A program made the position numbers and the translations under genes. 64,000 nt of DNA, taken from Citreicella sp. C3M06. GTDB taxonomy: Bacteria; Pseudomonadota; Alphaproteobacteria; Rhodobacterales; Rhodobacteraceae. How positions within the stretch are numbered: the first letter of the stretch is position 1; every line of letters starts with the position of its first letter. A model generated the notes under the pieces. It ran no database searches. It was not told the origin of the DNA and saw nothing but the letters and a program-made list of their open reading frames with translations. The stretch is taken from positions 62,001 to 126,000 of the forward strand of contig NZ_JAHKQA010000073.1 of NCBI RefSeq assembly GCF_018860705.1, in the 5' to 3' direction. This document shows, in pieces, positions 56,938 to 64,000 of this stretch.

Positions 56938-56996
56938 CAGGGGGGCCAGCCCCCCCGCGCTACGCGCCCCCCCGGAGTTTATTGGGCAAGATGAAG
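56938..56996 (+). repeat. Dispersed intergenic hairpin repeat, copy B
   Basis: The same structure as copy A: GGGGGGCCAGCCCCCC, a CGCGCTACGCG stem, then CCGGAGTTTATTGGGCAAG and ATGAAG. It lies upstream of the aminotransferase gene, and its end overlaps the last codons of the convergent-side amidase gene (stop at 56979). Confidence 0.75.
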
Positions 56997-58328
56997 GGGC
57001 TGGCGCAGCGCCTCTTCGGCGGCCTTGCCCAGACGCAAAAGCCGGTCTTCGGTATTTGGCGCCCCCATCAGCGTCAGCCCGCAGGAGGGCACGCCGGTGG
57101 GCAGGGTCAACGCGCACAGGCCCATGACATTGCCAACGCGGGTGTTGCGCAGGGCGAGCAGGTTTTCGGTGACGTAGTAGCTGCCGCCTTCGAGCAATTT
57201 CTCGGCGTTGGGCGGCAGGATCGGCGCCGTCGGGCAGAGCACCGCGTCAAAGCCTACGCTCGCCATTGCATAGGCCTTGCGCGCGGCGGCCATGCGGTTT
57301 TTCGCGCGAATGTAATCGGCGCCGCTTGTGCTGCGCCCGGCCTCGAACCGCTCGCGGATCGGTGCGAACATCGCGTCGGGATTGGCGTCGATGGCCTCGC
57401 CCCAGGTCGCCCAGGCTTCGGTGGTGAACAGGATGCCCGCGTCGGCCATCGGGATGGCGATTTCCGGCACCTCGAGATCGACGATCTCGGCCCCGGCGGC
57501 AGCAAGCTTGTCCAGCGCCTCGGCGAAGGCGCGGGCCGGTTCGGGGCGCAGATCGTCGAGCACGATGGTGGTGAGCCGGGCGACGCGGCGGCCCTTGAGG
57601 CTGGCACCTTGCAGATCGGGGGCGGCGCGGCCTTCGAGCGCGGCGAACACCTGCGCGGCGTCATCGACGCTTTGGCACAGCGGGCCGACGGTATCGAAGC
57701 CCGCCGCCAGCGGCACGGCGCCGTCGAGCGAGATCCGCCCCGAGGTGGTCTTGAGCCCGACAAGGTCGTTCCAGCACGACGGGATGCGCACCGATCCGCC
57801 GGTGTCGGACCCGATGGCAGCGGCGGCCAGCCCGAAGGCCACGGAGGCGGCCGCGCCCGAGGATGAGCCTCCGGCCACGGCATCGTGATCGTTGATGCAA
57901 GGCGAGGTTGCCGTCATCGGGTTCAGCCCCAGCCCCGAAAATGCCAGTTCCGACATATGCGTCTTGCCAAGGCAGACCAGCCCCATCGCGGTGGCGGTGC
58001 GCAGTACCGGGGCGTCGGCGTCCGGCACGCGCCCCTCGAGCAGCTTCGAGCCGGCCTCGGTGGCGATGCCGGCAGTATCGAAGAGGTCTTTCCAGCTGAC
58101 CGGCACCCCGTCGAGCGGCGAGCGGCGCTGCCCGGCGTCGGCGCGCGCTTTGGCGGCGGCGGCCTCGGCGAGGGCCCGGTCCGGCGTGACGCGGGCGTAG
58201 ATGCGATTCGCCATCGGATGCGCCGCGATCTTGTCGAGGAACGCCTGCGTCAGCGCCACCGGGTCTATTTCTCCCCGTCCGATCCCCTGCCCCAGCGCGG
58301 TTGCGCTCATTTCCGTCACGTCGCTCAT
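56979..58328 (-). CDS. Amidase signature family amidase
   Basis: A 449-residue hydrolase of the amidase signature family. The catalytic triad is Lys80 in VPVSWKDLFD, cis-Ser155 in AGGSSSG, and nucleophile Ser179 in SDTGGSVRIP. The substrate is not evident; GatA-like and aliphatic amidases share these motifs, and no gatB/gatC is near. I chose ATG 58328 (MSDVTEMSATALG), after AGGAAAGGG. The final residues L-H-L-A-Q and the stop are encoded by repeat copy B, so the C-terminus has been set by the repeat. Confidence 0.88.
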   Translation of the reverse strand: MSDVTEMSATALGQGIGRGEIDPVALTQAFLDKIAAHPMANRIYARVTPDRALAEAAAAKARADAGQRRSPLDGVPVSWKDLFDTAGIATEAGSKLLEGRVPDADAPVLRTATAMGLVCLGKTHMSELAFSGLGLNPMTATSPCINDHDAVAGGSSSGAAASVAFGLAAAAIGSDTGGSVRIPSCWNDLVGLKTTSGRISLDGAVPLAAGFDTVGPLCQSVDDAAQVFAALEGRAAPDLQGASLKGRRVARLTTIVLDDLRPEPARAFAEALDKLAAAGAEIVDLEVPEIAIPMADAGILFTTEAWATWGEAIDANPDAMFAPIRERFEAGRSTSGADYIRAKNRMAAARKAYAMASVGFDAVLCPTAPILPPNAEKLLEGGSYYVTENLLALRNTRVGNVMGLCALTLPTGVPSCGLTLMGAPNTEDRLLRLGKAAEEALRQPLHLAQ

Positions 58329-58411
58329 CGTCGCCCTTTCCTGTCTTCGCGGCATTGGTAGCGGCAGAGCAGCGCATGGACAATCCCGCCGCGGGGCGCA
58401 TATTTGCCGTC

Positions 58412-59629
58412 ATGGAACATGATTGCGACATCCTCATCGTGGGCGGCGGGCTGAATGGCCCCGCGCTTGCGCTTGCCTGCGCCAAGGCAGGACTTTCCAG
58501 CATCGTCGTCGATGCGCTGCCCGAGGCGGCGCGGCAGGCCGGCGATTTCGACGGGCGCAGCTATGCGCTGGCGCTGTCTTCGGTGCGGATGCTGGCCAGA
58601 CTCGGACTGTGGGAGACGCTGGAGCCCAACGCGCAAGCCATGCGCGAGATCAAGGTCACCGACGGGCGGGTGGGCGAGGCGAAGGTCTTCCTCGGCCTGC
58701 ATTTCGACAGCGCCGAGATCGAGGAAGGCCCGATGGGCCAGATGCTCGAAGATCGCCACCTGCGCCGCGCGCTGCTAGACGCGATGGACGCCGCGCCGCT
58801 GGTGACACATCACGCCAGCTCGACAGTGATCGCCCAACAGATGACGCAGGACAGCGTGACGGTAACGCTCGACAACGGCAAGACGCTGAGCGCCAGACTG
58901 CTGATCGGCGCCGACGGGCGGCAAAGCGGCACTGCGGCTCGCGCTGGCATCAGGCGCACTGGCTGGCGCTATGGGCAAACCGCGCTGGTCTGCGCCATCG
59001 CACACGAGCGATCCCATGGCGGCGTGGCGCACCAGTTCTTCATGCCGGCGGGGCCGCTGGCGATCTTGCCGCTTCCGGGCAACCGTAGCTCCATCGTCTG
59101 GAGCGAAAGCGATCAGCGCGCCCGCGCCATCCACGCACTGTCCGACGAAGACTACCTGAAGGTGCTGTGCCCCCGCTTCGGCGATTTCCTTGGCGAGATT
59201 TCACTTGCAGGCCAGCGGTTCACTTACCCGCTCGGCCTGACCTTGGCGAATGCCTTTGTCGCCGAGCGCCTCGCATTGGTCGGTGACGCGGCGCACGGCA
59301 TGCACCCCATCGCGGGCCAAGGGCTGAACGCCGGGCTGCGCGATGTCGCCGCGCTGGCCGACGTGCTGACACAGGCCAAAGCCCGCGGAGAAGACATCGC
59401 CTCGCCATTGGTTCTGGAGCGCTATCAGCAATGGCGACGTTTTGACACCGCATCTCTGGCCGCAGCGACCGACCTGTTCAACCGCCTTTTTTCGAACGAC
59501 AACCCCCTTCTGCGCTTGGGCAGGGATCTTGGCATGGCAGCGGTAAACGCCCTGCCCGGCCTGCGCCGGAATTTTATGCGCGAAGCCGCCGGGATCACCG
59601 GAGATCTGCCCGAACTGATGCGCCACTGA
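58412..59629 (+). CDS. UbiH/UbiF/VisC-family FAD-dependent monooxygenase
   Basis: A 405-residue flavoprotein hydroxylase, probably for ubiquinone ring hydroxylation. The FAD site has IVGGGLNGPALALACAKAG, the mid motif is LLIGADGRQS, and the second FAD motif is ALVGDAAHGMHPIAGQGLNAGLRD, which fits UbiH/UbiF. The best start is ATG 58412; a longer one at 58376 is possible, and neither has a good ribosome site. It is divergent from the amidase. The 3' side holds two inverted repeat copies. Confidence 0.85.
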   Translation: MEHDCDILIVGGGLNGPALALACAKAGLSSIVVDALPEAARQAGDFDGRSYALALSSVRMLARLGLWETLEPNAQAMREIKVTDGRVGEAKVFLGLHFDSAEIEEGPMGQMLEDRHLRRALLDAMDAAPLVTHHASSTVIAQQMTQDSVTVTLDNGKTLSARLLIGADGRQSGTAARAGIRRTGWRYGQTALVCAIAHERSHGGVAHQFFMPAGPLAILPLPGNRSSIVWSESDQRARAIHALSDEDYLKVLCPRFGDFLGEISLAGQRFTYPLGLTLANAFVAERLALVGDAAHGMHPIAGQGLNAGLRDVAALADVLTQAKARGEDIASPLVLERYQQWRRFDTASLAAATDLFNRLFSNDNPLLRLGRDLGMAAVNALPGLRRNFMREAAGITGDLPELMRH

Positions 59630-59664
59630 CCAAGCGCACCGCCCGGCCGCGATCCCGCGCCTGC

Positions 59665-59695
59665 CTCCGGCGGGAGTTTAACCAGCAAGATGAAG
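59665..59695 (+). repeat. Dispersed repeat, partial copy C
   Basis: CTCCGGCGGGAGTTTAACC followed by AGCAAGATGAAG matches only the conserved end of the repeat; the G-run/C-run hairpin is missing. It faces copy D head-to-head and the two can pair to form a large stem. Confidence 0.6.
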
Positions 59696-59714
59696 CCGAG
59701 GCGCCGCGCCCCAT

Positions 59715-59770
59715 CTTCATCTTGCAAGATAAACTCCGGGGGGAGCCGAAGGCGGGGGGCTGACCCCCCT
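59715..59770 (-). repeat. Dispersed intergenic hairpin repeat, copy D
   Basis: On the minus strand this reads GGGGGGTCAGCCCCCC, CGCCTTCGG, CCCCCGGAGTTTATC and CAAGATGAAG, the same unit as copies A and B. With copy C it forms an inverted pair between the UbiH-like and SDR genes. Confidence 0.75.
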
Positions 59771-59856
59771 CTGCCCTCGCAGATGCAGGCTGATCTTTCC
59801 CTGTCGCGCCGTCCGTGCCACAACCTGCCCGACTGTCACGACGGGAGGAGACGGAC

Positions 59857-60612
59857 ATGACTTCGAAATGCGCCATCGTCACGGGGGCGGCTCGCGGGAT
59901 CGGGCTGGCCACGGCGGATCTGCTTGCCGAAAACGGCTGGAAGGTTGCGCTGGTTGACCGGGACCAGAGCGAACTGGCGCAGGCCGCCGCCGAGCGGCCC
60001 GAGATGCTGGCGCTGCCGCTCGACGTGTCGATTCCCGAACAGGTCGACGCCATCATCGCCAAAACCCTCGAATGGGCCGGGCGCATCGATTCGCTGGTGA
60101 ACAATGCCGGCGTGGCCGAATTCGGCCCCATCGCCGATTGTGATTTCACCGCGTGGCGCCGTGTCATGGCGACCAACCTCGACGGCGTGTTCCTGTGCAG
60201 TCAGGCCGCGACCCCCGCGCTGAAGCAAAGCCGGGGCAGCATTGTCAACATCGCCTCGATCAGTGGGCTACGGGCGTCGACGCTGCGGGTGGCCTATGGC
60301 ACGTCGAAGGCCGCCGTGATCCAGCTGACCAAGCAATACGCCGCCGAATTTGGCGAGCATGGCGTGCGCGTCAATTGCGTGGCCCCCGGCCCGGTGCGCA
60401 CCAAGCTTGCCATGGCCGTGCACAGCCCCGAGATCATCGCAGCCTATCACGATGCGTTGCCGCTGAACCGCTACGGCTCGGAACGCGAGCTGGCCGAGGC
60501 GGTTGTCTTTCTCGCCTCGGACAAGGCATCCTATATTACCGGGCAGGTGCTGGCGGTGGATGGCGGGTTTGACTCCACCGGCGTCGGGCTTCCGGCGCTG
60601 CGTCAGGCCTGA
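59857..60612 (+). CDS. SDR family oxidoreductase
   Basis: A 251-residue classical short-chain dehydrogenase. The cofactor site is GAARGIG, NNAG is at about 86-89, the catalytic Ser lies in IASISG, and Tyr/Lys in YGTSK. FabG-like enzymes end with GQVLAVDGGF as here. GGGAGGAG precedes ATG 59857. The gene converges on a DUF2125 gene with three bases between stops. The substrate cannot be deduced. Confidence 0.9.
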   Translation: MTSKCAIVTGAARGIGLATADLLAENGWKVALVDRDQSELAQAAAERPEMLALPLDVSIPEQVDAIIAKTLEWAGRIDSLVNNAGVAEFGPIADCDFTAWRRVMATNLDGVFLCSQAATPALKQSRGSIVNIASISGLRASTLRVAYGTSKAAVIQLTKQYAAEFGEHGVRVNCVAPGPVRTKLAMAVHSPEIIAAYHDALPLNRYGSERELAEAVVFLASDKASYITGQVLAVDGGFDSTGVGLPALRQA

Positions 60613-60615
60613 GGG

Positions 60616-62145
60616 TCACTTGATGCGCTGGCCGTTGGCAAGGATCTGCCCGCGGCCATTGATCTCGATGGTCGAGGTCAGGCTGTCCTCGGCATTGCCG
60701 GGGACGGCGAACATTCCCAGCATCATCCGCGTGCCCATTGCCTGTGTCTCATCGACAAGCCCCAGCGCCATCAGCTTGTCGAGCAGCCCGTTCGCCCCGC
60801 TCAGGGCCAGAACGAGCGTGCCTTCGGGCGCGGGGAAGCCATCGAAGCTTTCAAGATCGTTGTTGTCGAAGGTAAACGCACCGGTGCCGCTCAGCCTTGC
60901 CCCCGCCGCCTCCAGCGTCAGACCGTTCAGGGTCAGCGCGTTCAGCTCTCCGGGCTTGACGTTGCCGCTGTCCAGCTCGGCCAGCTTCGCCGGGTCGAAC
61001 ATCTCCATGTAGGGCGTGACCTTGCCGGTGATGTCCAGCGCCAGCGTCGCCGGATCACGCGGCAGCACTGCCTGCGGATCAATCATCGCCCAGATCATCT
61101 CTGACAGGGTCAGTTCGCCGAGCGTCAGGCCGATGGCGATGTCCTGCGGGGCCTCGGCCGGGCCAACCGGGCCTTCCAGCTTCATCTCGAAACTCTGCAT
61201 CGCCGCGGACAACGGGAAGGGCATTCCCGGCGGCGACAGTTCGATCGACATGTCCGCGCTTTGCAGGTCGTAGCGCAGCCCTTGCGGCCCCATCGCCACC
61301 TCAACTGCACCAACGCCGCTGCGGGTGCTGCCGGTGGTCTCGCTCCCGGTCTCGGTCACGGCAAAGGCGGTCTGGCTGCTGTCCCAGTTCAGCGTCGCCG
61401 CCACGTCGAACCCATCGCCGAGCAACGCCGACATGTTCTGTGCGTCGCCCTGCGGCAGGCTGGCGCGGGTTTGCGAGCGCAACCCGGTCAGCGCCCCGGC
61501 AAGGGTGCCGCCATTCGCGCTGTCGGGATCGTTGCCAAGCAGATCCCATGTCAGATCGCCAAAGCTGACCTGCTGGTCGATCTTGCGCAAGCCGTCGGCC
61601 AGCGCCATGCGGCTGGTGCCGCTGACCGGCCCGGCAGAAGCCTGAGCGCGGGCGGCATCGCGACCGACCGTCGCGTCATCGACGATCAGCTCGCTCAGCG
61701 CCATGCCGATGCGCTGGAAAGCATAGTCCCACGTGGTGTCGCCCGGATCGCCCGACACCGTCATCTCGGGGGCATCGAGCGAGACCTCAATGGTCATGTC
61801 GACGGCCTCGATATCTTCCTCGGGCTTCGGCGTCGCGGTCAGCGTGATCGGAAAGCGCGCGGGCAGCGCCACCTTGACCGCCCCGCCATCGGGCGTCAGC
61901 AGCATCTCGCCGATCTGGGCGGTCATCTCGCCGTCGCCCTCGGGAAAGGGCATGTGTATCGCCACATCCGACAGACGCAGCGCGCCCCCGGCACGGCTTT
62001 GGCTGGCGCGCAGATCGTAGCCCATGTCGGTGACATAGGCCTCGAGCTCCTGCCAGACCTGTTCGGGCGATACCTCGGCCAGCGCCGGATGGCCGAGGCA
62101 AAGCGCCATGGCCGCAACCGCGAGCCCCTGTTTTGATACGAGCAT
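60616..62145 (-). CDS. DUF2125 family secreted protein
   Basis: A 509-residue protein with a signal peptide (LVSKQGLAVAAMALCLGHPALA), then mostly beta-rich sequence with repeated short strands. This resembles the DUF2125 family (AsmA-like or outer-membrane-related). The ATG at 62145 has GGGAGAGG upstream and is preferred over the GTG two codons earlier. No catalytic motif is visible. It is a single minus-strand gene convergent with an SDR gene. Function is unknown. Confidence 0.75.
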   Translation of the reverse strand: MLVSKQGLAVAAMALCLGHPALAEVSPEQVWQELEAYVTDMGYDLRASQSRAGGALRLSDVAIHMPFPEGDGEMTAQIGEMLLTPDGGAVKVALPARFPITLTATPKPEEDIEAVDMTIEVSLDAPEMTVSGDPGDTTWDYAFQRIGMALSELIVDDATVGRDAARAQASAGPVSGTSRMALADGLRKIDQQVSFGDLTWDLLGNDPDSANGGTLAGALTGLRSQTRASLPQGDAQNMSALLGDGFDVAATLNWDSSQTAFAVTETGSETTGSTRSGVGAVEVAMGPQGLRYDLQSADMSIELSPPGMPFPLSAAMQSFEMKLEGPVGPAEAPQDIAIGLTLGELTLSEMIWAMIDPQAVLPRDPATLALDITGKVTPYMEMFDPAKLAELDSGNVKPGELNALTLNGLTLEAAGARLSGTGAFTFDNNDLESFDGFPAPEGTLVLALSGANGLLDKLMALGLVDETQAMGTRMMLGMFAVPGNAEDSLTSTIEINGRGQILANGQRIK

Positions 62146-62273
62146 GATCACCCTCTCCCGCTCTGCGTCTACCTGTAACTAACGTTGGCGCGCAGCCCCC
62201 TCGGGTCAAGAGGGTGGACCGCCGCAGGGCCAGCCATTACCAAGAAGCGAGTCGCAGACAAAGGGGGGTTCAC

Positions 62274-63023
62274 GTGGATCTGACAGGCAAGACAGTGATG
62301 ATCACCGGGGCAAGCCGCGGCATCGGCGCCGCCGCTGCCCGCCGCTTTGCCGCAGCCGGGGCCAAGGTCGCCCTTGTGGCGCGCAGCAAGGACGCCATCG
62401 CCGAAATCGCCGGGGAAATCGGCCCTGACGCCGCGGCGATCCCCTGCGAGGTGTCGCGCTACTGGGAGGTCGAGCAGGCGGTGCAAAACTGCCTCACCGC
62501 CTTTGGATCGCTGGATGTGCTGGTCAACAACGCCGGGGTGATCGACCCGATCGCGCCGCTGGCCGAAGCCGACCCCGACGCTTGGGGCGCGGCGCTGGAC
62601 ATCAACACCAAGGGGGTGTTCCACGGCATCCGCGCGGCGCTTCCGGTGATGCTGGCGGCGGGGGGCGGCAGCATCCTGACCATCGGGTCGGGGGCGGCGC
62701 ATCGCCCGCTATCGGGGTGGTCGGCCTATTGCTCGAGCAAGGCCGCCGCGCTGATGCTGACCCGCGCCGCGCATGAGGAATACAGCCAAAGCGGCATCCG
62801 GGCGATATCTCTGTCGCCGGGCACCGTGGCGACCCAGATGCAAAAGACCATCAAGGCCAGCGGCATCAACCCGGTCAGCCAGCTTGACTGGTCCGACCAT
62901 ATTCCGCCCGAATGGGTGGCCGAGGCGCTGGTCTGGATGTGTTCGCCCGAGGCAGACGGTTGGTGCGGCGACGAGGTCTCGCTGCGCGATCCGGACATCC
63001 GCAGCAAGGTCGGCGTGGCGTGA
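62274..63023 (+). CDS. SDR family oxidoreductase
   Basis: A 249-residue short-chain dehydrogenase with GASRGIG, NNAGVIDP, the catalytic Ser in TIGSGA and Tyr-x3-Lys in YCSSK. The start is a GTG at 62274 following AAAGGGGGG, the only start that gives the family N-terminus (VDLTGKTVMITGASRG). The stop overlaps the crotonase GTG (GTGA), so the two are translated together. A C-terminal DEVSLRDPDIR tail replaces the usual GGFS-type end. Confidence 0.88.
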   Translation: MDLTGKTVMITGASRGIGAAAARRFAAAGAKVALVARSKDAIAEIAGEIGPDAAAIPCEVSRYWEVEQAVQNCLTAFGSLDVLVNNAGVIDPIAPLAEADPDAWGAALDINTKGVFHGIRAALPVMLAAGGGSILTIGSGAAHRPLSGWSAYCSSKAAALMLTRAAHEEYSQSGIRAISLSPGTVATQMQKTIKASGINPVSQLDWSDHIPPEWVAEALVWMCSPEADGWCGDEVSLRDPDIRSKVGVA

Positions 63024-63628
63024 TCTCTCTGGAAAAAGATGCCGGTCTGTGGATCGTGACCATCGACCGGCAGGACAAGGCCAATTCGCTGACGCCGCAG
63101 ATGCTTGAACAGCTGTGCGAGATCGCCGAATCCGCGCGCGAGGCGCAGGCGCTGATCCTCACCGGCGCGGGCCGTGTGTTTTCCGCCGGTGCCGATCTTG
63201 AGGCCGCCCGCGCCGGGCTTGCAACCTCGCCGCTGTGGGAGCGGCTGTCCGGGGCAATCGCGCGTCTGCCGGGGCTGACCGTCGCCGCGCTGAACGGAAC
63301 GGCGGCGGGCGGCGCGCTGGGGATGGTGCTGGCCTGCGATCTGCGCCTCGCGGTGCCGGAGGCCAAGCTGTTCTACCCGGTGATGAAGCTGGGCTTTCTG
63401 CCGCAGCCCTCCGATCCGGTGCGGCTGACGGCGCTGATCGGCCCGGCGCGCGCGAAAATGATCCTGATGGCGGGGCAGAAGATTCCCGTCGAAGAAGCGC
63501 AGCTTTGGGGCCTGATCGACCGCCTCGCCCCGCCAGATTCGCTGCTGGCCGAGGCGCGGGCGCTTTGCGCCGACACGCTGGGCGCAAGCCCGGCCCATGC
63601 CGCTGCGATCAAGGCGATGATCCGCTGA
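63020..63628 (+). CDS. Crotonase-fold protein lacking enoyl-CoA hydratase catalytic glutamates
   Basis: A 202-residue crotonase-family protein, shorter than the usual 260. The oxyanion-hole strands are present (RVFSAGADL and LNGTAAGGALGMVLACD). The catalytic Glu that normally follows GG(G/A)CE is a glycine (GGALG), and the second Glu, expected near FYPVMKLGFLP, is absent. It is therefore unlikely to be a classical hydratase and could be an isomerase, a hydrolase or a non-catalytic variant. GTG 63020 overlaps the SDR stop, so it forms a two-gene unit with that enzyme. Confidence 0.75.
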   Translation: MISLEKDAGLWIVTIDRQDKANSLTPQMLEQLCEIAESAREAQALILTGAGRVFSAGADLEAARAGLATSPLWERLSGAIARLPGLTVAALNGTAAGGALGMVLACDLRLAVPEAKLFYPVMKLGFLPQPSDPVRLTALIGPARAKMILMAGQKIPVEEAQLWGLIDRLAPPDSLLAEARALCADTLGASPAHAAAIKAMIR

Positions 63629-63629
63629 C

Positions 63630-64000
63630 ATGTGCGGGCGCTACGCCATCACCCTCGCCCCCGAGGCCATGGCGCAGATGTTCGACGCCGCCCCCGCCAA
63701 CGACCTGCCCCCGGTACCGAATTTCAACGTCTGCCCGACGGTGCAGGTGGCTACGGTGCGCAGCGCGGACGGGGTGCGCAGCCTTGCGCCGATGCGCTGG
63801 GGCTTTGTGCCGCATTGGTACAAGACGTTGTCGGATGGCCCGCTGCTGATCAATGCCCGCGCCGAGACCCTCGCGGAAAAGCCCGCCTTTCGCGCCGCCG
63901 CCCGCGCCCGGCGCTGCCTGATCCCGGCCAGCGGCTATTACGAATGGACCAAGGATGCCGACGGCAAGCGCCTGCCGTGGTACATCCAGCCAGCCGACGA
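63630..64000 (+). CDS. SRAP domain protein (YedK/HMCES), 3' end outside the window
   Basis: The first 123 residues of a SOS-response associated peptidase-like protein that crosslinks to abasic sites in single-stranded DNA. It starts MCGRY with Cys2 as the catalytic nucleophile, followed by PMRWGFVPHWYK, INARAETL and LIPASGYYEW, all characteristic. It begins two bases after the crotonase stop. The gene runs out of the window at base 64000. Confidence 0.93.
   Translation, partial: MCGRYAITLAPEAMAQMFDAAPANDLPPVPNFNVCPTVQVATVRSADGVRSLAPMRWGFVPHWYKTLSDGPLLINARAETLAEKPAFRAAARARRCLIPASGYYEWTKDADGKRLPWYIQPAD

Overview
The window is 64 kb of GC-rich chromosome from an alphaproteobacterium, most likely of the order Rhodobacterales (Roseobacter/Paracoccus-type). 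The evidence is a linked hemN / fnrL / universal stress protein / ccoNOQP / ccoGHIS block with FNR boxes, a membrane-anchored CycM-type cytochrome c, an Hsp20 + DUF1150 pair, a clustered set of GANTC (CcrM-type) sites, and a short intergenic repeat of a kind that, as far as I recall, is common in this group. I saw no rRNA, tRNA, CRISPR array, prophage or insertion sequence. The gene content is mostly core chromosome with a few accessory islands. Both window edges cut genes (ureD on the left, an SRAP/YedK gene on the right).

Layout. 1-3.5 kb (minus): ureD, translationally coupled to a degenerate DgoK-like protein, a TSUP-family permease and an unrecognised protein. 3.6-12.9 kb: a quinoprotein alcohol oxidation accessory island. 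It has an ExaC/AldB-type aldehyde dehydrogenase, a NosR-like flavin/Fe-S membrane protein with its ApbE/NosX flavinyltransferase, a PQQ-dehydrogenase-associated binding protein, cytochrome c-550 PedF, a second PQQ-associated binding protein, a YVTN beta-propeller protein and a Sel1-repeat protein. Neither the PQQ alcohol dehydrogenase nor nosZ is in the window. 13-17.4 kb: lactate dehydrogenase, YdcH, Hsp20, DUF1150, then ribD, nrdR and yjbQ on the minus strand. 17.6-24.1 kb (minus): hlyU-like gene, rpoD, dnaG, a small secreted protein and gdhA.

24.5-27.4 kb: an orphan operon of a von Willebrand factor A TadG-like protein and two TadE-like pseudopilins. 27.4-29.4 kb: a membrane protein and pheA on the minus strand, then cycM on the plus strand. 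29.6-35.4 kb: the yejABEF peptide ABC transporter. 35.4-48.4 kb: the microaerobic block, hemN and fnrL divergent around an FNR box, a MarR regulator with a perfect 20-bp palindrome, uspA, and ccoNOQP. The assembly genes ccoGHIS follow after a LysR gene and a divergent 44-residue small ORF.

48.5-64 kb: GMC oxidoreductase, a divergent lrp/ald pair, ftsK, a DapC-like aminotransferase, an amidase, a UbiH-type monooxygenase, two SDR dehydrogenases, a DUF2125 protein, a crotonase-like protein without the usual catalytic acids, and the start of an SRAP gene. Three full copies and one partial copy of a roughly 57-bp hairpin repeat lie in the intergenic spaces here, and one of them supplies the last codons of the amidase.

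The most promising lead for something not well described is the NosR-like/ApbE pair inside the quinoprotein alcohol oxidation locus, which may be a flavinylated electron-transfer module serving alcohol oxidation rather than nitrous oxide reduction. All family assignments come from reading the sequences. No database search was run.
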